DNA of 64,000 nt from Candidatus Bandiella woodruffii (GTDB taxonomy: Bacteria > Pseudomonadota > Alphaproteobacteria > Rickettsiales > Midichloriaceae): positions 1,065,748 through 1,129,747 of the forward strand of contig NZ_CP110820.1 in assembly GCF_034359465.1 (NCBI RefSeq). Direction: 5' to 3'. A program made the position numbers and the translations under genes. Below, one piece after another: positions 10,085 through 18,643 of this stretch. The notes below the pieces were generated by a model. It saw only the letters and a program-made list of their open reading frames with translations, was not told the origin of the DNA and did not search any database. Position 1 is the stretch's first letter; each line of letters starts with the position of its first letter.

Positions 10085-10131
10085 TAAATCAAACCATCAC
10101 ATTTATCCTTATTTTATCTTTCAACGCTCCC
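10085..10131 (-). mobile_element. Family D IS remnant (right terminus only)
   Basis: About 47 bp match the right end of the complete D element at 37909, including the terminal CTTTCAACGCTCCC. A family A copy lies directly against it, and no D sequence is present on the other side. Confidence 0.7.
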
Positions 10132-10546
10132 AAGTAATCGAGATCAAAAGACACAACAGATAGTATAGATTGTTATTGGCCTCAAGCCTAATGCCTTTGA
10201 ATAACAGAGAGTAAACTTTATTTTTTAAATGGACCACCACTTTTAAGTTTTAACGTTAAAACAGAAATTCGATTATTCAGCATAACACATTTATAAAGCT
10301 TGTATAATAAAATAAAATATGTAACCTGATCAATGTCCTATGAATTAGGTTAATTCTGTATTTTAAGAGCTTTATGTTTTTATGGCTTAAACGCTATTTA
10401 TCGTTTTTAGGCTATTTCTAGGACTTAATAATGCTTCAAGATTTGAATGGTGGCATACAAGACTTAGAGTGCCTACTGTTGAAATCTTTAAAAAACAACT
10501 ATCAAAAAGTACGGAGCATGTATGAAAATTAAATTTAAAAACAAAC
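10132..10546. other. Intergenic region upstream of ispB with possible gene remnant
   Basis: No intact gene is visible. An A+T-rich promoter-like stretch with CTTGTATAATAAAATAA lies near 10300. From about 10393 to 10514 one frame encodes an unrecognised peptide containing NNASRFEWWHTRLRVPTVEI and then a stop, without a start codon. It may be the tail of a decayed gene. Confidence 0.4.
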
Positions 10547-11539
10547 ATGGATGCACAATTGACAGCTAAATTTACCAATGATTTGGCTACTGAGCTTAGT
10601 AAGCTGGATTCAATTCTATTAGGCGTCTCTAGCAGCAATAAAACCCAACTTCTAAACCAAATTGCCAATCACATCGTATCATCTGGGGGCAAAAGAATAA
10701 GGCCGTTACTAACGATTGCTATCGCTAAGTTATTCCTAACCGATGAAGTGATAATGAATAAAGTCCTGATGCTCGCATCAGCAATAGAGTTTATTCACAC
10801 TGCAACGCTGTTGCATGACGATGTTGTAGATAATGGAGATATGAGGCGCAATCACATAACAGCTAATTATGTTTGGGGCAATAAGCCAAGCATATTGGTT
10901 GGGGATTTTTTATTCAGCCAGTCTTTTGAGCAGATGGTCAAAACAGAGAATCTGAAAGTGCTTGAAATATTGGCAAGAACTTCAGCAAAAATTGCGGAAG
11001 CAGAGGTTTGGCAGCTTGATATCGTAGGAAAGTTGGATTTACTTTTTAGTGACTATATTGACCTGATTTCTGCCAAAACTGCTGACTTATTTGCAGCAGC
11101 TTGTGAATGTTCTGCAATACTTGCTAATGCTGATGAAAAGCAGATTAAAAGCTTGAGGAACTTTGGATTGAATTTGGGAATAATTTTTCAAATCAACGAT
11201 GACATCTCTGATTATTTTAGCAATATCTCTCGCTTAGGAAAAAAAGCAGGCAATGATTTTTTTGAAAACAAAATAACATTGCCAGTAATTTTGCTGTTAG
11301 AAAAAGCAGCCTCAGATGATCTTGCAGTGATACATAATCTTTTAGCAGCAGAAAATAAAACTTCACTTGATTTGACCAAGCTGCTAAATTACTTTGAAAA
11401 ATATTCAATCAAAGAAGAGTCATACGCTGTTTCAAATCAATTTATAACCAAGGGGATCAAAAACCTAGAGATAATACCAGACTCTGCAGTAAAAGGCATG
11501 CTTTTTGACTTGATTGCGACTTATAAAAAATCATTTTAA
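10547..11539 (+). CDS. ispB: Polyprenyl (octaprenyl) diphosphate synthase
   Basis: This trans-prenyltransferase makes the long isoprenoid chain used for ubiquinone. The first Asp-rich motif is LLHDDVVDNGDMRR (about residues 84-97) and the second is FQINDDISDY (about 213-222); GGKRIRP near the N-terminus binds isopentenyl diphosphate. The length of 330 residues is normal. It is followed 17 bp later by ispE, so the two isoprenoid genes probably form an operon. Exact chain length cannot be told from sequence. Confidence 0.93.
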   Translation: MDAQLTAKFTNDLATELSKLDSILLGVSSSNKTQLLNQIANHIVSSGGKRIRPLLTIAIAKLFLTDEVIMNKVLMLASAIEFIHTATLLHDDVVDNGDMRRNHITANYVWGNKPSILVGDFLFSQSFEQMVKTENLKVLEILARTSAKIAEAEVWQLDIVGKLDLLFSDYIDLISAKTADLFAAACECSAILANADEKQIKSLRNFGLNLGIIFQINDDISDYFSNISRLGKKAGNDFFENKITLPVILLLEKAASDDLAVIHNLLAAENKTSLDLTKLLNYFEKYSIKEESYAVSNQFITKGIKNLEIIPDSAVKGMLFDLIATYKKSF

Positions 11540-11556
11540 AACGCTAGTAAAACAAC

Positions 11557-12393
11557 ATGTTGTGTACAAAATCTTACGCAAAGGTCAATCTATTTTTGAA
11601 TGTCGTGGGTAAAAATTTAAACGGGTATCACGATGTTCAAAGCCATTTTTTGAGGTTAAAACTTCACGACATTGTATATGTCAGCCTCTCAGATACATTG
11701 AGATGTAGCGTTGAGGGCGCCAAAATTTCAGCTGAAGGGAACATAGCGCTAAAAGCAGCGCAATATTTGCAGAAAACGCATAATGTCTTGCAAGGTGCTG
11801 ATATCAGAATAATAAAAAACATCCCCGTTGCAGCTGGTTTGGGTGGAGGCTCGTCCAATGCAGCAGCTGTTTTAAAGCTATTAACGAAACTTTGGGGTTT
11901 GAAAGAGTTGAAAAAAAATGTATTGGGTGAAATTGCGTTTAAAATTGGAGCAGATGTTCCATTTTTTATCAGCAATTATCAAAGCTCTTTCGTAGAGGGT
12001 GTGGGTGACATATTAACACCCAAAAAATTAGGAATAAAATTTTATATTCTGCTTGTTAACCCTAAGATAAATATTCTTTCAAAAGAAGCTTATGCACATA
12101 TCTTGACCGACGCTTTCTCCCCAAATATTATCTGCAATACACAACCCATAATAAACGAGATTTTTCATGGAAAAAATGACTTAGAGCCCCATATAAAAAA
12201 ACATTACCCAGTCATCGATAAACTGCTTAAAACAATTCAACAACAACAGAATTGTATTGTCAGTAGAATGAGTGGCTCTGGTTCCACATGTTTTGGAATT
12301 TTTGATAAAAAGACAGATGTACTTAGTGCTGCCGAAAATATGTCAAGAAAACACCCTGATTACTGGTTCTACAACCAATTAGTCTTAATTTAA
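11557..12393 (+). CDS. ispE: 4-diphosphocytidyl-2-C-methyl-D-erythritol kinase
   Basis: This GHMP kinase of the MEP isoprenoid pathway phosphorylates CDP-methylerythritol. The substrate motif is AKVNLFLNVVGKNLNGYHD (residues 5-23), the ATP-binding glycine loop is PVAAGLGGGSSNAA, and the C-terminal GHMP motif is SRMSGSGSTCFGIF. At 278 residues it is full length. It lies 17 bp after ispB. Confidence 0.94.
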   Translation: MLCTKSYAKVNLFLNVVGKNLNGYHDVQSHFLRLKLHDIVYVSLSDTLRCSVEGAKISAEGNIALKAAQYLQKTHNVLQGADIRIIKNIPVAAGLGGGSSNAAAVLKLLTKLWGLKELKKNVLGEIAFKIGADVPFFISNYQSSFVEGVGDILTPKKLGIKFYILLVNPKINILSKEAYAHILTDAFSPNIICNTQPIINEIFHGKNDLEPHIKKHYPVIDKLLKTIQQQQNCIVSRMSGSGSTCFGIFDKKTDVLSAAENMSRKHPDYWFYNQLVLI

Positions 12394-12396
12394 TAA

Positions 12397-12520
12397 TATA
12401 TACTCAAAGTATTTTTAGAGTTGGCAAGGAATTGAGTGCCGAGCATGAGGCGCGTACATATGTACGTAACGAAATGCGAAGTATGACGACGCAAATTTTG
12501 AGTCAACGGAGTATATATAT
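12397..12520. repeat. TATACTCCG repeat, shortened, reverse orientation
   Basis: Reading leftwards from 12520 it shows the ATATACTCCG/TTGACTCAAA start, GCGTCGTCATACTTCGCATT, CGTTACGTACATATGTACGC and CCTCATGCTC. The distal TCGTCTATAAATTTGCC portion is lost or rearranged. Confidence 0.7.
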
Positions 12521-12535
12521 TTTTTTTTACTTTTA

Positions 12536-13369
12536 GATAGTGTCGTCATGAGATTTGTGGTATAATATGAAAGAAAAGATAAATCAGGAGTAAAAATGGA
12601 TTTAGGGCTACATAGGCATGATATAACAGATAATATGTGGGATTTGATAAAGGATCATTTGCCAGGAAGGGAAGGTACGTGGGGAGGTTTGGCACATAAT
12701 AACAGAAGATTCATTAACGCAGTATTTTGGATATTAAGAACAGGTTCTCCCTGGAGAGATTTGCCTTCAGAATATGGAGGATGGAAAAATACACATAAAA
12801 GATTTTGCAGATGGAGAGACAAAAGGATATGGGAGGCTTTATTGGAGATATTTGTGAAAGAACCTGATATGGAATGGTTAATGATAGACGCAAGTCATAG
12901 TAAAGTGCATCCACATGCTTCAGGTGCAAAAGGCGGCAATCAAGATATGAGTCGTACAAAAGGGGGCTCAATACAAAGATTCACCTTGCCTTGGATTCAC
13001 ATGGTATGCCACTCAAAGTTATTATCACAAAAGGCTCAGAAGCTGATTGCAAGCAGGCTGTTAATCTTATTGAAGAGATGAAAGCTGAGTACTTACTAGC
13101 CGACAGAGGGTACGATGCTAATTACATAATTGACCATGCCCAAGAATTGGGCATGAGAGTTGTTATTCCTCCTAAAAAAGAACAGAATCACCCAGAGAAA
13201 ATACGATAAAGATTTATACAAAATAAGGCATATTGTAGAAAACACCTTTCTTCATCTTAAAAGATGGAGGGAATTGCAACCAGATATGCTAAAAATTCAG
13301 CTTCTTTTCTTGCCGCAATTCAGATTAGATGCTTATCTCTTTGGCTTAAAATCTCATGACGACATTATC
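12536..13369 (+). mobile_element. Family A IS5-type insertion sequence, copy 2
   Basis: The 834-bp element has the same termini as copy 1 (left end GATAGTGTCGTCATGAG). It carries one extra A near 13178 and one missing G near 13270, compared with the other copies. Confidence 0.92.
12596..13359 (+). pseudogene. IS5-family transposase, family A copy 2, frameshifted
   Basis: Besides the shared -1 site at A AAA GGG, the catalytic half is broken. Six instead of five A residues after CCTCCT (near 13178) shift the frame before the third catalytic region, and a G is missing in GATGGAGGGAATTGC. No single frameshift restores the protein, so this copy should be inactive. Confidence 0.85.
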
Positions 13370-13660
13370 TAGAATTTTCTTCTATTTTTCTTCAGGCTAT
13401 TTTATTTTTGGGAGTGTTGCCATAAGATAGATAAGATGCTAAAATGAATATAGCGAGCAACAAAGAAAATAGAAATATGAATACAGAGTGTAAAAAATGC
13501 AGTAGCAGTAAATACGTTAAGAATGGTAATATTAGGGGTATGCAAAGGTATAAATGCAAAGAGTGTGGATGTAATTTTACAAACACTAAATTAAGAGGCT
13601 GTTCGCCAGAGATGAAGGCTCTGGCAGTGTTATTGTACAGCATGGGAAAAAGTAGCTTTA

Positions 13661-14494
13661 GATAATGTCGTCATGAGATTTTAAGCCAAAGAGATAAGCA
13701 TCTAATCTGAATTGCGGCAAGAAAAGAAGCTGAATTTTTAGCATATCTGGTTGCAATTCCCCTCCATCTTTTAAGATGAAGAAAGGTGTTTTCTACAATA
13801 TGCCTTATTTTGTATAAATCTTTATCGTATTTTCTCTGGGTGATTCTGTTCTTTTTAGGAGGAATAACAACTCTCATGCCCAATTCTTGGGCATGGTCAA
13901 TTATGTAATTAGCATCGTACCCTCTGTCGGCTAGTAAGTACTCAGCTTTCATCTCTTCAATAAGATTAACAGCCTGCTTGCAATCAGCTTCTGAGCCTTT
14001 TGTGATAATAACTTTGAGTGGCATACCATGTGAATCCACGGCAAGGTGAATCTTTGTATTGAGCCCCCTTTTGTACGACTCATATCTTGATTGCCGCCTT
14101 TTTGCACCTGAAGCATGTGGATGCACTTTACTATGACTTGCGTCTATCATTAACCATTCCATATCAGGTTCTTTCACAAATATCTCCAATAAAGCCTCCC
14201 ATATCCTTTTGTCTCTCCATCTGCAAAATCTTTTATGTGTATTTTTCCATCCTCCATATTCTGAAGGCAAATCTCTCCAGGGAGAACCTGTTCTTAATAT
14301 CCAAAATACTGCGTTAATGAATCTTCTGTTATTATGTGCCAAACCTCCCCACGTACCTTCCCTTCCTGGTAAATGATCCTTTATCAAATCCCACATATTA
14401 TCTGTTATATCATGCCTATGTAGCCCTAAATCCATTTTTACTCCTGATTTATCTTTTCTTTCATATTATACCACAAATCTCATGACGACACTAT
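13661..14494 (-). mobile_element. Family A IS5-type insertion sequence, copy 3 (nested)
   Basis: The 834-bp element lies in reverse orientation inside IS1 copy 2 and is flanked by TTA direct repeats (13658-13660 and 14495-14497). It is the only copy in the window with a single uninterrupted transposase frame. Confidence 0.94.
13671..14435 (-). CDS. IS5-family transposase, single-frame version
   Basis: The 254 residues are uninterrupted. An extra A in GGTGCAAAAAGGCGG moves the frame shortly after the first catalytic Asp (IDASHSKVHPHASGA), and the protein then stays in the frame that encodes GLNTKIHLAVD and the rest. As a result, about a dozen residues (RRQSRYESYKR) replace the GGNQDMSRTKG of the frame-shifted versions. 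All three catalytic regions are present. Whether the altered loop permits activity is unknown. Confidence 0.85.
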   Translation of the reverse strand: MDLGLHRHDITDNMWDLIKDHLPGREGTWGGLAHNNRRFINAVFWILRTGSPWRDLPSEYGGWKNTHKRFCRWRDKRIWEALLEIFVKEPDMEWLMIDASHSKVHPHASGAKRRQSRYESYKRGLNTKIHLAVDSHGMPLKVIITKGSEADCKQAVNLIEEMKAEYLLADRGYDANYIIDHAQELGMRVVIPPKKNRITQRKYDKDLYKIRHIVENTFLHLKRWRGIATRYAKNSASFLAAIQIRCLSLWLKIS

Positions 14495-15033
14495 TTAGAT
14501 GACTAGGGAAATTATTTAAAGTAGCTCATACTAGCGTATATAAGTGGATAATACTGTATGCTAAAAAGATACCAAGACCAACAGTGCCGGAAGAATTGAG
14601 AGAAGTTGAAATAGATGAGATGTGGCATTTTGTAGATTCAAAAAAAACAAATTATGGATATGGAAAGCCTATAGTAGGGAGCTCAAGAGAGTTGTTGCCT
14701 GGGTGGTTGGTAAGCGTAACGTTACAACCTTTAGAAAATTGTGGAAAATCATAAGTAGAGATAATTGCAGTTATTACACAGACGATTGGTCTGTTTATTC
14801 AGAGGTTATACCTCGCCATCAACATGTTGTTGGCAAACAACATACACTCTCAATTGAGTCCAATAACTCAAACACAAGGCACAGAATTGCAAGAATGACC
14901 AGAAAAACAAAGGTAGTTTCAAAATCTGAAGAAGTTGTCGATCTTACGATTAAGCTCTGGCTACATTTTGAGGATAACAATAATTTCCTAAGTGAGCAGG
15001 GCAATTTTATATCTATCTTTGGCTAACACTCTG

Positions 15034-15507
15034 CAAAAAAGTAAATACCTCGCTCATATATCCTTGAGATTTTAGTTGATCTCTAAAAATGGCAAAGATT
15101 TTTGATAACAAATTTGTTCCTATCTTTGAGCGGATTCTACTAAAAACGCTATAATCAGGTGTGGCTTCGGTTAAATCAAAATCACAAAACCACTTGGCTG
15201 CAACACTGTCACTCAAATATCTTTCTAGTTCACGATCTGACAAATCTTCCATAAACTGTAACAACAAGCATTTAAATAAACGTAAAACACCATATCCCTT
15301 ATAATTAGCAGGAGATTCAATTCCCTTCAGCTCTTGCTCTACTGCCCCAAAATTAAACAGCTCCTTAAATTTGCGATATTGATGCTCACTACCAACCAAT
15401 TGATCCAAACATACCATTATTATTTGATGCGCTGATGACATTTTTCTCTTCTTTATTCTGTAATCCACTCCACTATACCTTTCTTTATTCCATCTTGCAA
15501 CACTCCC
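15034..15507 (-). mobile_element. Family D IS, left fragment
   Basis: The left terminus GGGAGTGTTGCAAGATGG is at 15507. About 470 bp correspond to the first part of the complete D at 36710, ending in the segment encoding SQGYMSEVFTF. The truncated end abuts the right end of IS1 copy 2. The transposase fragment covers the N-terminal third only. Confidence 0.88.
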
Positions 15508-16145
15508 AAGATAAGCCTGTGCTATTGGGCAGAATCTTGGAAAAAGAAGGGGAAGAAATATTTCGAAAAGGTGGGAGATACAGTGCTTTAGAGGCAATAT
15601 GGGAGCGTATTATGAAGCTGTTTGGATTTGAATATAATTCTACAAATTCATTGGACAGGGATGGTAAAGGACCGTTGGATTATCTATATTCCTCCAAACC
15701 TGTGTTGGAGTTGGTTGTTGAAAAAAATGTGGTCGACATAAACCTAAAAAACAAAGATGGGGAAAGTTCAATCATGCAAGCTGCCAAGGGTGGGTATTGC
15801 GAATCTTTTGAATATTTAGCAGACAAGGGAGCTAATCTAATGCTTCAGGACCATCAAGGCAAAAATTTAGTACACAAATTAATTGAAAGTTTTGATGTAA
15901 CCAAGAAAGATGAACAGCTGGCAATTATAAAAATTTTAAAAGATAAAGGCGTGCTAAACGAATTGTTAGATCAGAAAGATGTAAATGGAAAAACACCACT
16001 GGATATTTTAAAAGACAACCCCAAACCTGATCTTATAGCAGACCTATATACCGTATCTGGAAAAGTGCATAATCCTAAACCTTCCAGTTGGGAATCTCGA
16101 GTCACAGCCCAGCCACCTTCTACAAACACTTCAAGAATTATGTAA
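15435..16145 (+). CDS. Ankyrin-type repeat protein 1, 5'-truncated by family D fragment
   Basis: Gene-derived sequence begins at about 15508. The preceding ~24 codons of the frame are antisense IS D sequence and not part of the original gene. From GRILEKEGEEIF on it aligns by eye with paralogues 2 and 3 (block WERIMKLFGFEYNSTNSLDR), then two or three ankyrin-like units (VDINLKNKDGESSIMQAAKG; GANLMLQDHQGKNLVHKL; DVNGKTPLDIL). The C-terminus SSWESRVTAQPPSTNTSR resembles that of paralogue 2. Roughly 70 N-terminal residues are missing. It is probably a broken member of a tandem effector-like family. Confidence 0.7.
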   Translation: MTFFSSLFCNPLHYTFLYSILQHSQDKPVLLGRILEKEGEEIFRKGGRYSALEAIWERIMKLFGFEYNSTNSLDRDGKGPLDYLYSSKPVLELVVEKNVVDINLKNKDGESSIMQAAKGGYCESFEYLADKGANLMLQDHQGKNLVHKLIESFDVTKKDEQLAIIKILKDKGVLNELLDQKDVNGKTPLDILKDNPKPDLIADLYTVSGKVHNPKPSSWESRVTAQPPSTNTSRIM

Positions 16146-16167
16146 CCAACTGTAATTAGGAGTACAA

Positions 16168-16869
16168 ATGTCAAAAAAAAACAATACTCAGCCTAGCTCA
16201 CCAATCTCACCAGAGCAAGATAAGCTCAGGAAGGAAGCGGCAGCGAGAATGCACGACGCTCGCGAAGCGCTTATAACAGATATGCAGGATATGCTAAAGA
16301 ATACTGAGGATATTTCCAAGTTGCTAGAGGATAGTCAGAGCGTCCCTATGTTTGTTCAAAAGTCAGAAAGGGAAATGGAGGATGCACTAAGAGAGAAATT
16401 TGCTGAAATTCGGAATGGGAGTGGAAAATCTTCTCCTTATTTTACTATTGAAGAGCAAATAACTTTGGATAATATATTAGAGAAGGGTGATACATCCATA
16501 TTACAAAGTGAGAAGGCAAAGGAAAACTACACCTGGCGTGAAAGCATAACTCAATTCTTTTGCAAACTGGTTGGTATCGAGTATAAAGTTATGGACATCA
16601 ACGCATTGGATAAAAATGGTAAAAGACCGTGGGAATACTTGCTGCATTCAGAAGAAACGTTAAATTTAGCAAAATCGAATGGTGTTGACATAGGATTAGC
16701 CAATGCTGATGGTAAAAATGCAACTCAAAGGTTGGCTGAAGTTAATAATCATGACAAAGAGGTGGATACAAAAACCATATCCGAAAAGACGCATGATAAT
16801 ACTCAATCAGTTTGGAGAGAGCGAGTTGCTGCGCAACCAAGTTCTCCGAATATTTCAAGAAATGTGTAA
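16168..16869 (+). CDS. Ankyrin-family paralogue 2, hypothetical effector-like protein
   Basis: The 233-residue soluble protein has a Ser/Pro-rich start (NTQPSSPISPEQDK), a charged helical region to about residue 90, and a block (YTWRESITQFFCKLVGIEY, about 118-136) shared almost word for word with paralogue 3. It then has one recognisable ankyrin-like unit (GVDIGLANADGKNATQRL). The C-terminus VWRERVAAQPSSPNISRNV parallels paralogue 1. AGGAG precedes the ATG. It is 22 bp after paralogue 1 and 22 bp before paralogue 3, consistent with one transcript. The function is unknown; host-directed roles are typical of such proteins but not shown here. Confidence 0.75.
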   Translation: MSKKNNTQPSSPISPEQDKLRKEAAARMHDAREALITDMQDMLKNTEDISKLLEDSQSVPMFVQKSEREMEDALREKFAEIRNGSGKSSPYFTIEEQITLDNILEKGDTSILQSEKAKENYTWRESITQFFCKLVGIEYKVMDINALDKNGKRPWEYLLHSEETLNLAKSNGVDIGLANADGKNATQRLAEVNNHDKEVDTKTISEKTHDNTQSVWRERVAAQPSSPNISRNV

Positions 16870-16891
16870 ACAACCTTAGTCAAGAGGGTAA

Positions 16892-17998
16892 ATGCCAAAG
16901 AAGTATAAGACTCAGTCTCCACCACCAATTCCTTTGAAACCATCTGTACTGAAGGAAGAGGTGGGTACGGGGGAAAGCAAAATTCTCCAAACGCCCATAG
17001 AAAAAGAAAGGGAGAATGAATTAAGAAAAAAATTTGCTGATATTCGTAACGGGAATAAAGCTACTATTCCTTATTTTACACCGCAAGAACAGGTTGTTTT
17101 AAATAACATGTTGCAGCGCGGTGACGCGTCCATACTGCAGAGTGAGAAGGCAAAAGAAAACTACACTTGGCGTGAAAGCATCACTCAATTCTTTTATAAA
17201 CTGGTTGGTATTGAATATAAGGCTATGGATATTAATGCGTTAGACAAAAATGGCAAAAGACCGTGGGAATATTTGCTGCATTCTGGAAAAGCATTAAATT
17301 TAGCAAGGCTGCAAGGTGTTGATATAGAGTCACATAATGATGATGGTAAAAATATGGTCCACAGATTGGTTCAGCAAACCAATGATCAAAATAAAGAAGA
17401 AAGCCTAAAAATCATAAAAACTTTCGGGAGAGGGGGTATGTTTTTGGCAGACGACTACGGTATAACGCCATTTGATCTCGCGAAGAATCAAGCTGCAACA
17501 ATGCCTCTTGGTAAAGAAGTCTTGGATACGCTGGTTACAAGTACTATAAAACCTTTAAAAAAAGGAGAAGTTGCGACTAAGGAGACTATAGACGTCATAA
17601 GCCGCGTGGGAATTAGTTATTTCTTGGATTCTCCGAAAATTTTTGTGTCAGCCGTAAACAATGGTGCAGATCTAAGACACCAAGACCATGAAGGGAAAAA
17701 TGTCTTGCATAAGTTGTTTGAACAGTTCTACCCTAAAGACATGGCAAATAGGCAAATGTTGGAAACCTTGGTAGGTCATGAGGATTTTCGTTTATTATTG
17801 AAACAAAAGGATTTTGAGGGTAAAACGCCTCTTGATATAGCCAAAGCTTCCTATAATGCAGAAGAACTTATCCCTCAATTGGAAAAAAGTCAGCAGAGTA
17901 CAACAACTACAAAAGACCGTTCAAACACTGCAAAGTCATGGGTGGATAATATTGAAGCTAAAGAAGCTAAGGCCTTAGGTGCAAAGTTGAATAGGTAG
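16892..17998 (+). CDS. Ankyrin-repeat protein, paralogue 3
   Basis: The longest of the three at 368 residues. A Pro-rich N-terminus (TQSPPPIPLKPS) is followed by the shared block YTWRESITQFFYKLVGIEY. At least two clear ankyrin units follow: GVDIESHNDDGKNMVHRLVQ with DDYGITPFDLAKNQ, and GADLRHQDHEGKNVLHKLF with DFEGKTPLDIAKAS. The tail keeps only the Trp of the paralogue C-terminal motif (SWVDNIEAKEAKALGAKLNR). No signal peptide or membrane segment is visible. A strong terminator follows at 18055. Likely a cytoplasmic or secreted interaction protein; substrate unknown. Confidence 0.8.
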   Translation: MPKKYKTQSPPPIPLKPSVLKEEVGTGESKILQTPIEKERENELRKKFADIRNGNKATIPYFTPQEQVVLNNMLQRGDASILQSEKAKENYTWRESITQFFYKLVGIEYKAMDINALDKNGKRPWEYLLHSGKALNLARLQGVDIESHNDDGKNMVHRLVQQTNDQNKEESLKIIKTFGRGGMFLADDYGITPFDLAKNQAATMPLGKEVLDTLVTSTIKPLKKGEVATKETIDVISRVGISYFLDSPKIFVSAVNNGADLRHQDHEGKNVLHKLFEQFYPKDMANRQMLETLVGHEDFRLLLKQKDFEGKTPLDIAKASYNAEELIPQLEKSQQSTTTTKDRSNTAKSWVDNIEAKEAKALGAKLNR

Positions 17999-18054
17999 GG
18001 TTTTAAGACTTACTTTTTAAGTTAGCGGAGTATGATCCAGTGGGTGGTGGTCAC

Positions 18055-18075
18055 GTCAAGCGACTTGACTTTTTT
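18055..18075 (+). terminator. Rho-independent terminator after the ankyrin cluster
   Basis: A six-pair stem GTCAAG-CGA-CTTGAC is followed immediately by TTTTTTG. It ends the ankyrin operon and separates it from rimP. Confidence 0.75.
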
Positions 18076-18132
18076 GTTTTTAGAATTATTATTTCTTTAT
18101 CTTTAGATTAGCCCTATATATTAAGTAAAGCA

Positions 18133-18624
18133 ATGATGAATGTATGTAACACTCAACAAGAGAACAAGCTTGCTGATGAATTAATGCATTTTGTTGAGAA
18201 AGAAGGGTATGAGATTGTCAGAATAAGGATAAATAAAAGTAAAAAAAGCCAAAGCTGCCAGATAATGATAGAAAGGTCGGATAATCAACGGATAGATATA
18301 AAAGATTGTGAAAAAGTAAACAAAGAGGTTGTTCGGTTATTAAAAGAGAACGATCTGGGGCTGGTTGATTGCAATATTGAGGTTAGTTCGCCTGGAATAG
18401 ACAGGCCTTTAACTAGGTTAAAAGATTATGTTGCATCTAAAGGTAAATTGGTTAGGATAAGCACTTTATACAAGGTTCAGAACAGACGTAGTTTTAAGGG
18501 GCGCTTGGTTGACATGGACGATCAATCAATCAAAGTCAGATTGGCGGGCAGTGATGATATATTGGTTTTGAGTTTTGAATCGATAGCCGAGGGCTATTTG
18601 CAGTATGAATTTAATAAGGTATAA
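18133..18624 (+). CDS. rimP: Ribosome maturation factor RimP
   Basis: RimP assists 30S subunit maturation. The hallmark motif VSSPGIDRPLTRLKDY (about residues 86-101) is intact, and the C-terminal SH3-like domain ends FESIAEGYLQYEF. At 163 residues it is full length. Two adjacent ATGs (MM) begin the frame. It is 19 bp ahead of nusA in the conserved rimP-nusA order. Confidence 0.93.
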   Translation: MMNVCNTQQENKLADELMHFVEKEGYEIVRIRINKSKKSQSCQIMIERSDNQRIDIKDCEKVNKEVVRLLKENDLGLVDCNIEVSSPGIDRPLTRLKDYVASKGKLVRISTLYKVQNRRSFKGRLVDMDDQSIKVRLAGSDDILVLSFESIAEGYLQYEFNKV

Positions 18625-18643
18625 AAATTATTTGGTATAATTA

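Larger units (their letters stand above)
13444..15026 (+). pseudogene. IS1-family transposase interrupted by family A element
   Basis: The N-terminal zinc-ribbon part (13444-13660) ends at MGKSSFR. The reading frame resumes after the inserted element at RLGKLFKVAHTS-equivalent sequence and continues through the slippery site to 15026. The C-terminal part reads LWLHFEDNN where most other copies have LWVHFEDNN, a useful allele marker. Confidence 0.88.
13410..15033 (+). mobile_element. Family B IS1 element copy 2, split by family A copy 3
   Basis: The two halves (13410-13660 and 14495-15033) together give the 787-bp IS1 with both termini, GGGAGTGTTGCC and GGCTAACACTCTG. A family A element sits between them, with TTA on both sides of the insertion. 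The IS1 halves are otherwise nearly identical to the intact copies, including the eight-A slippery run near 14640. Confidence 0.93.

Noticed and set aside
15435..15507. N-terminal 24 residues of the first ankyrin ORF (MTFFSSLFCNPLHY...)
   Set aside because: This is antisense IS D sequence; the same peptide appears at 59923 where no ankyrin gene exists.
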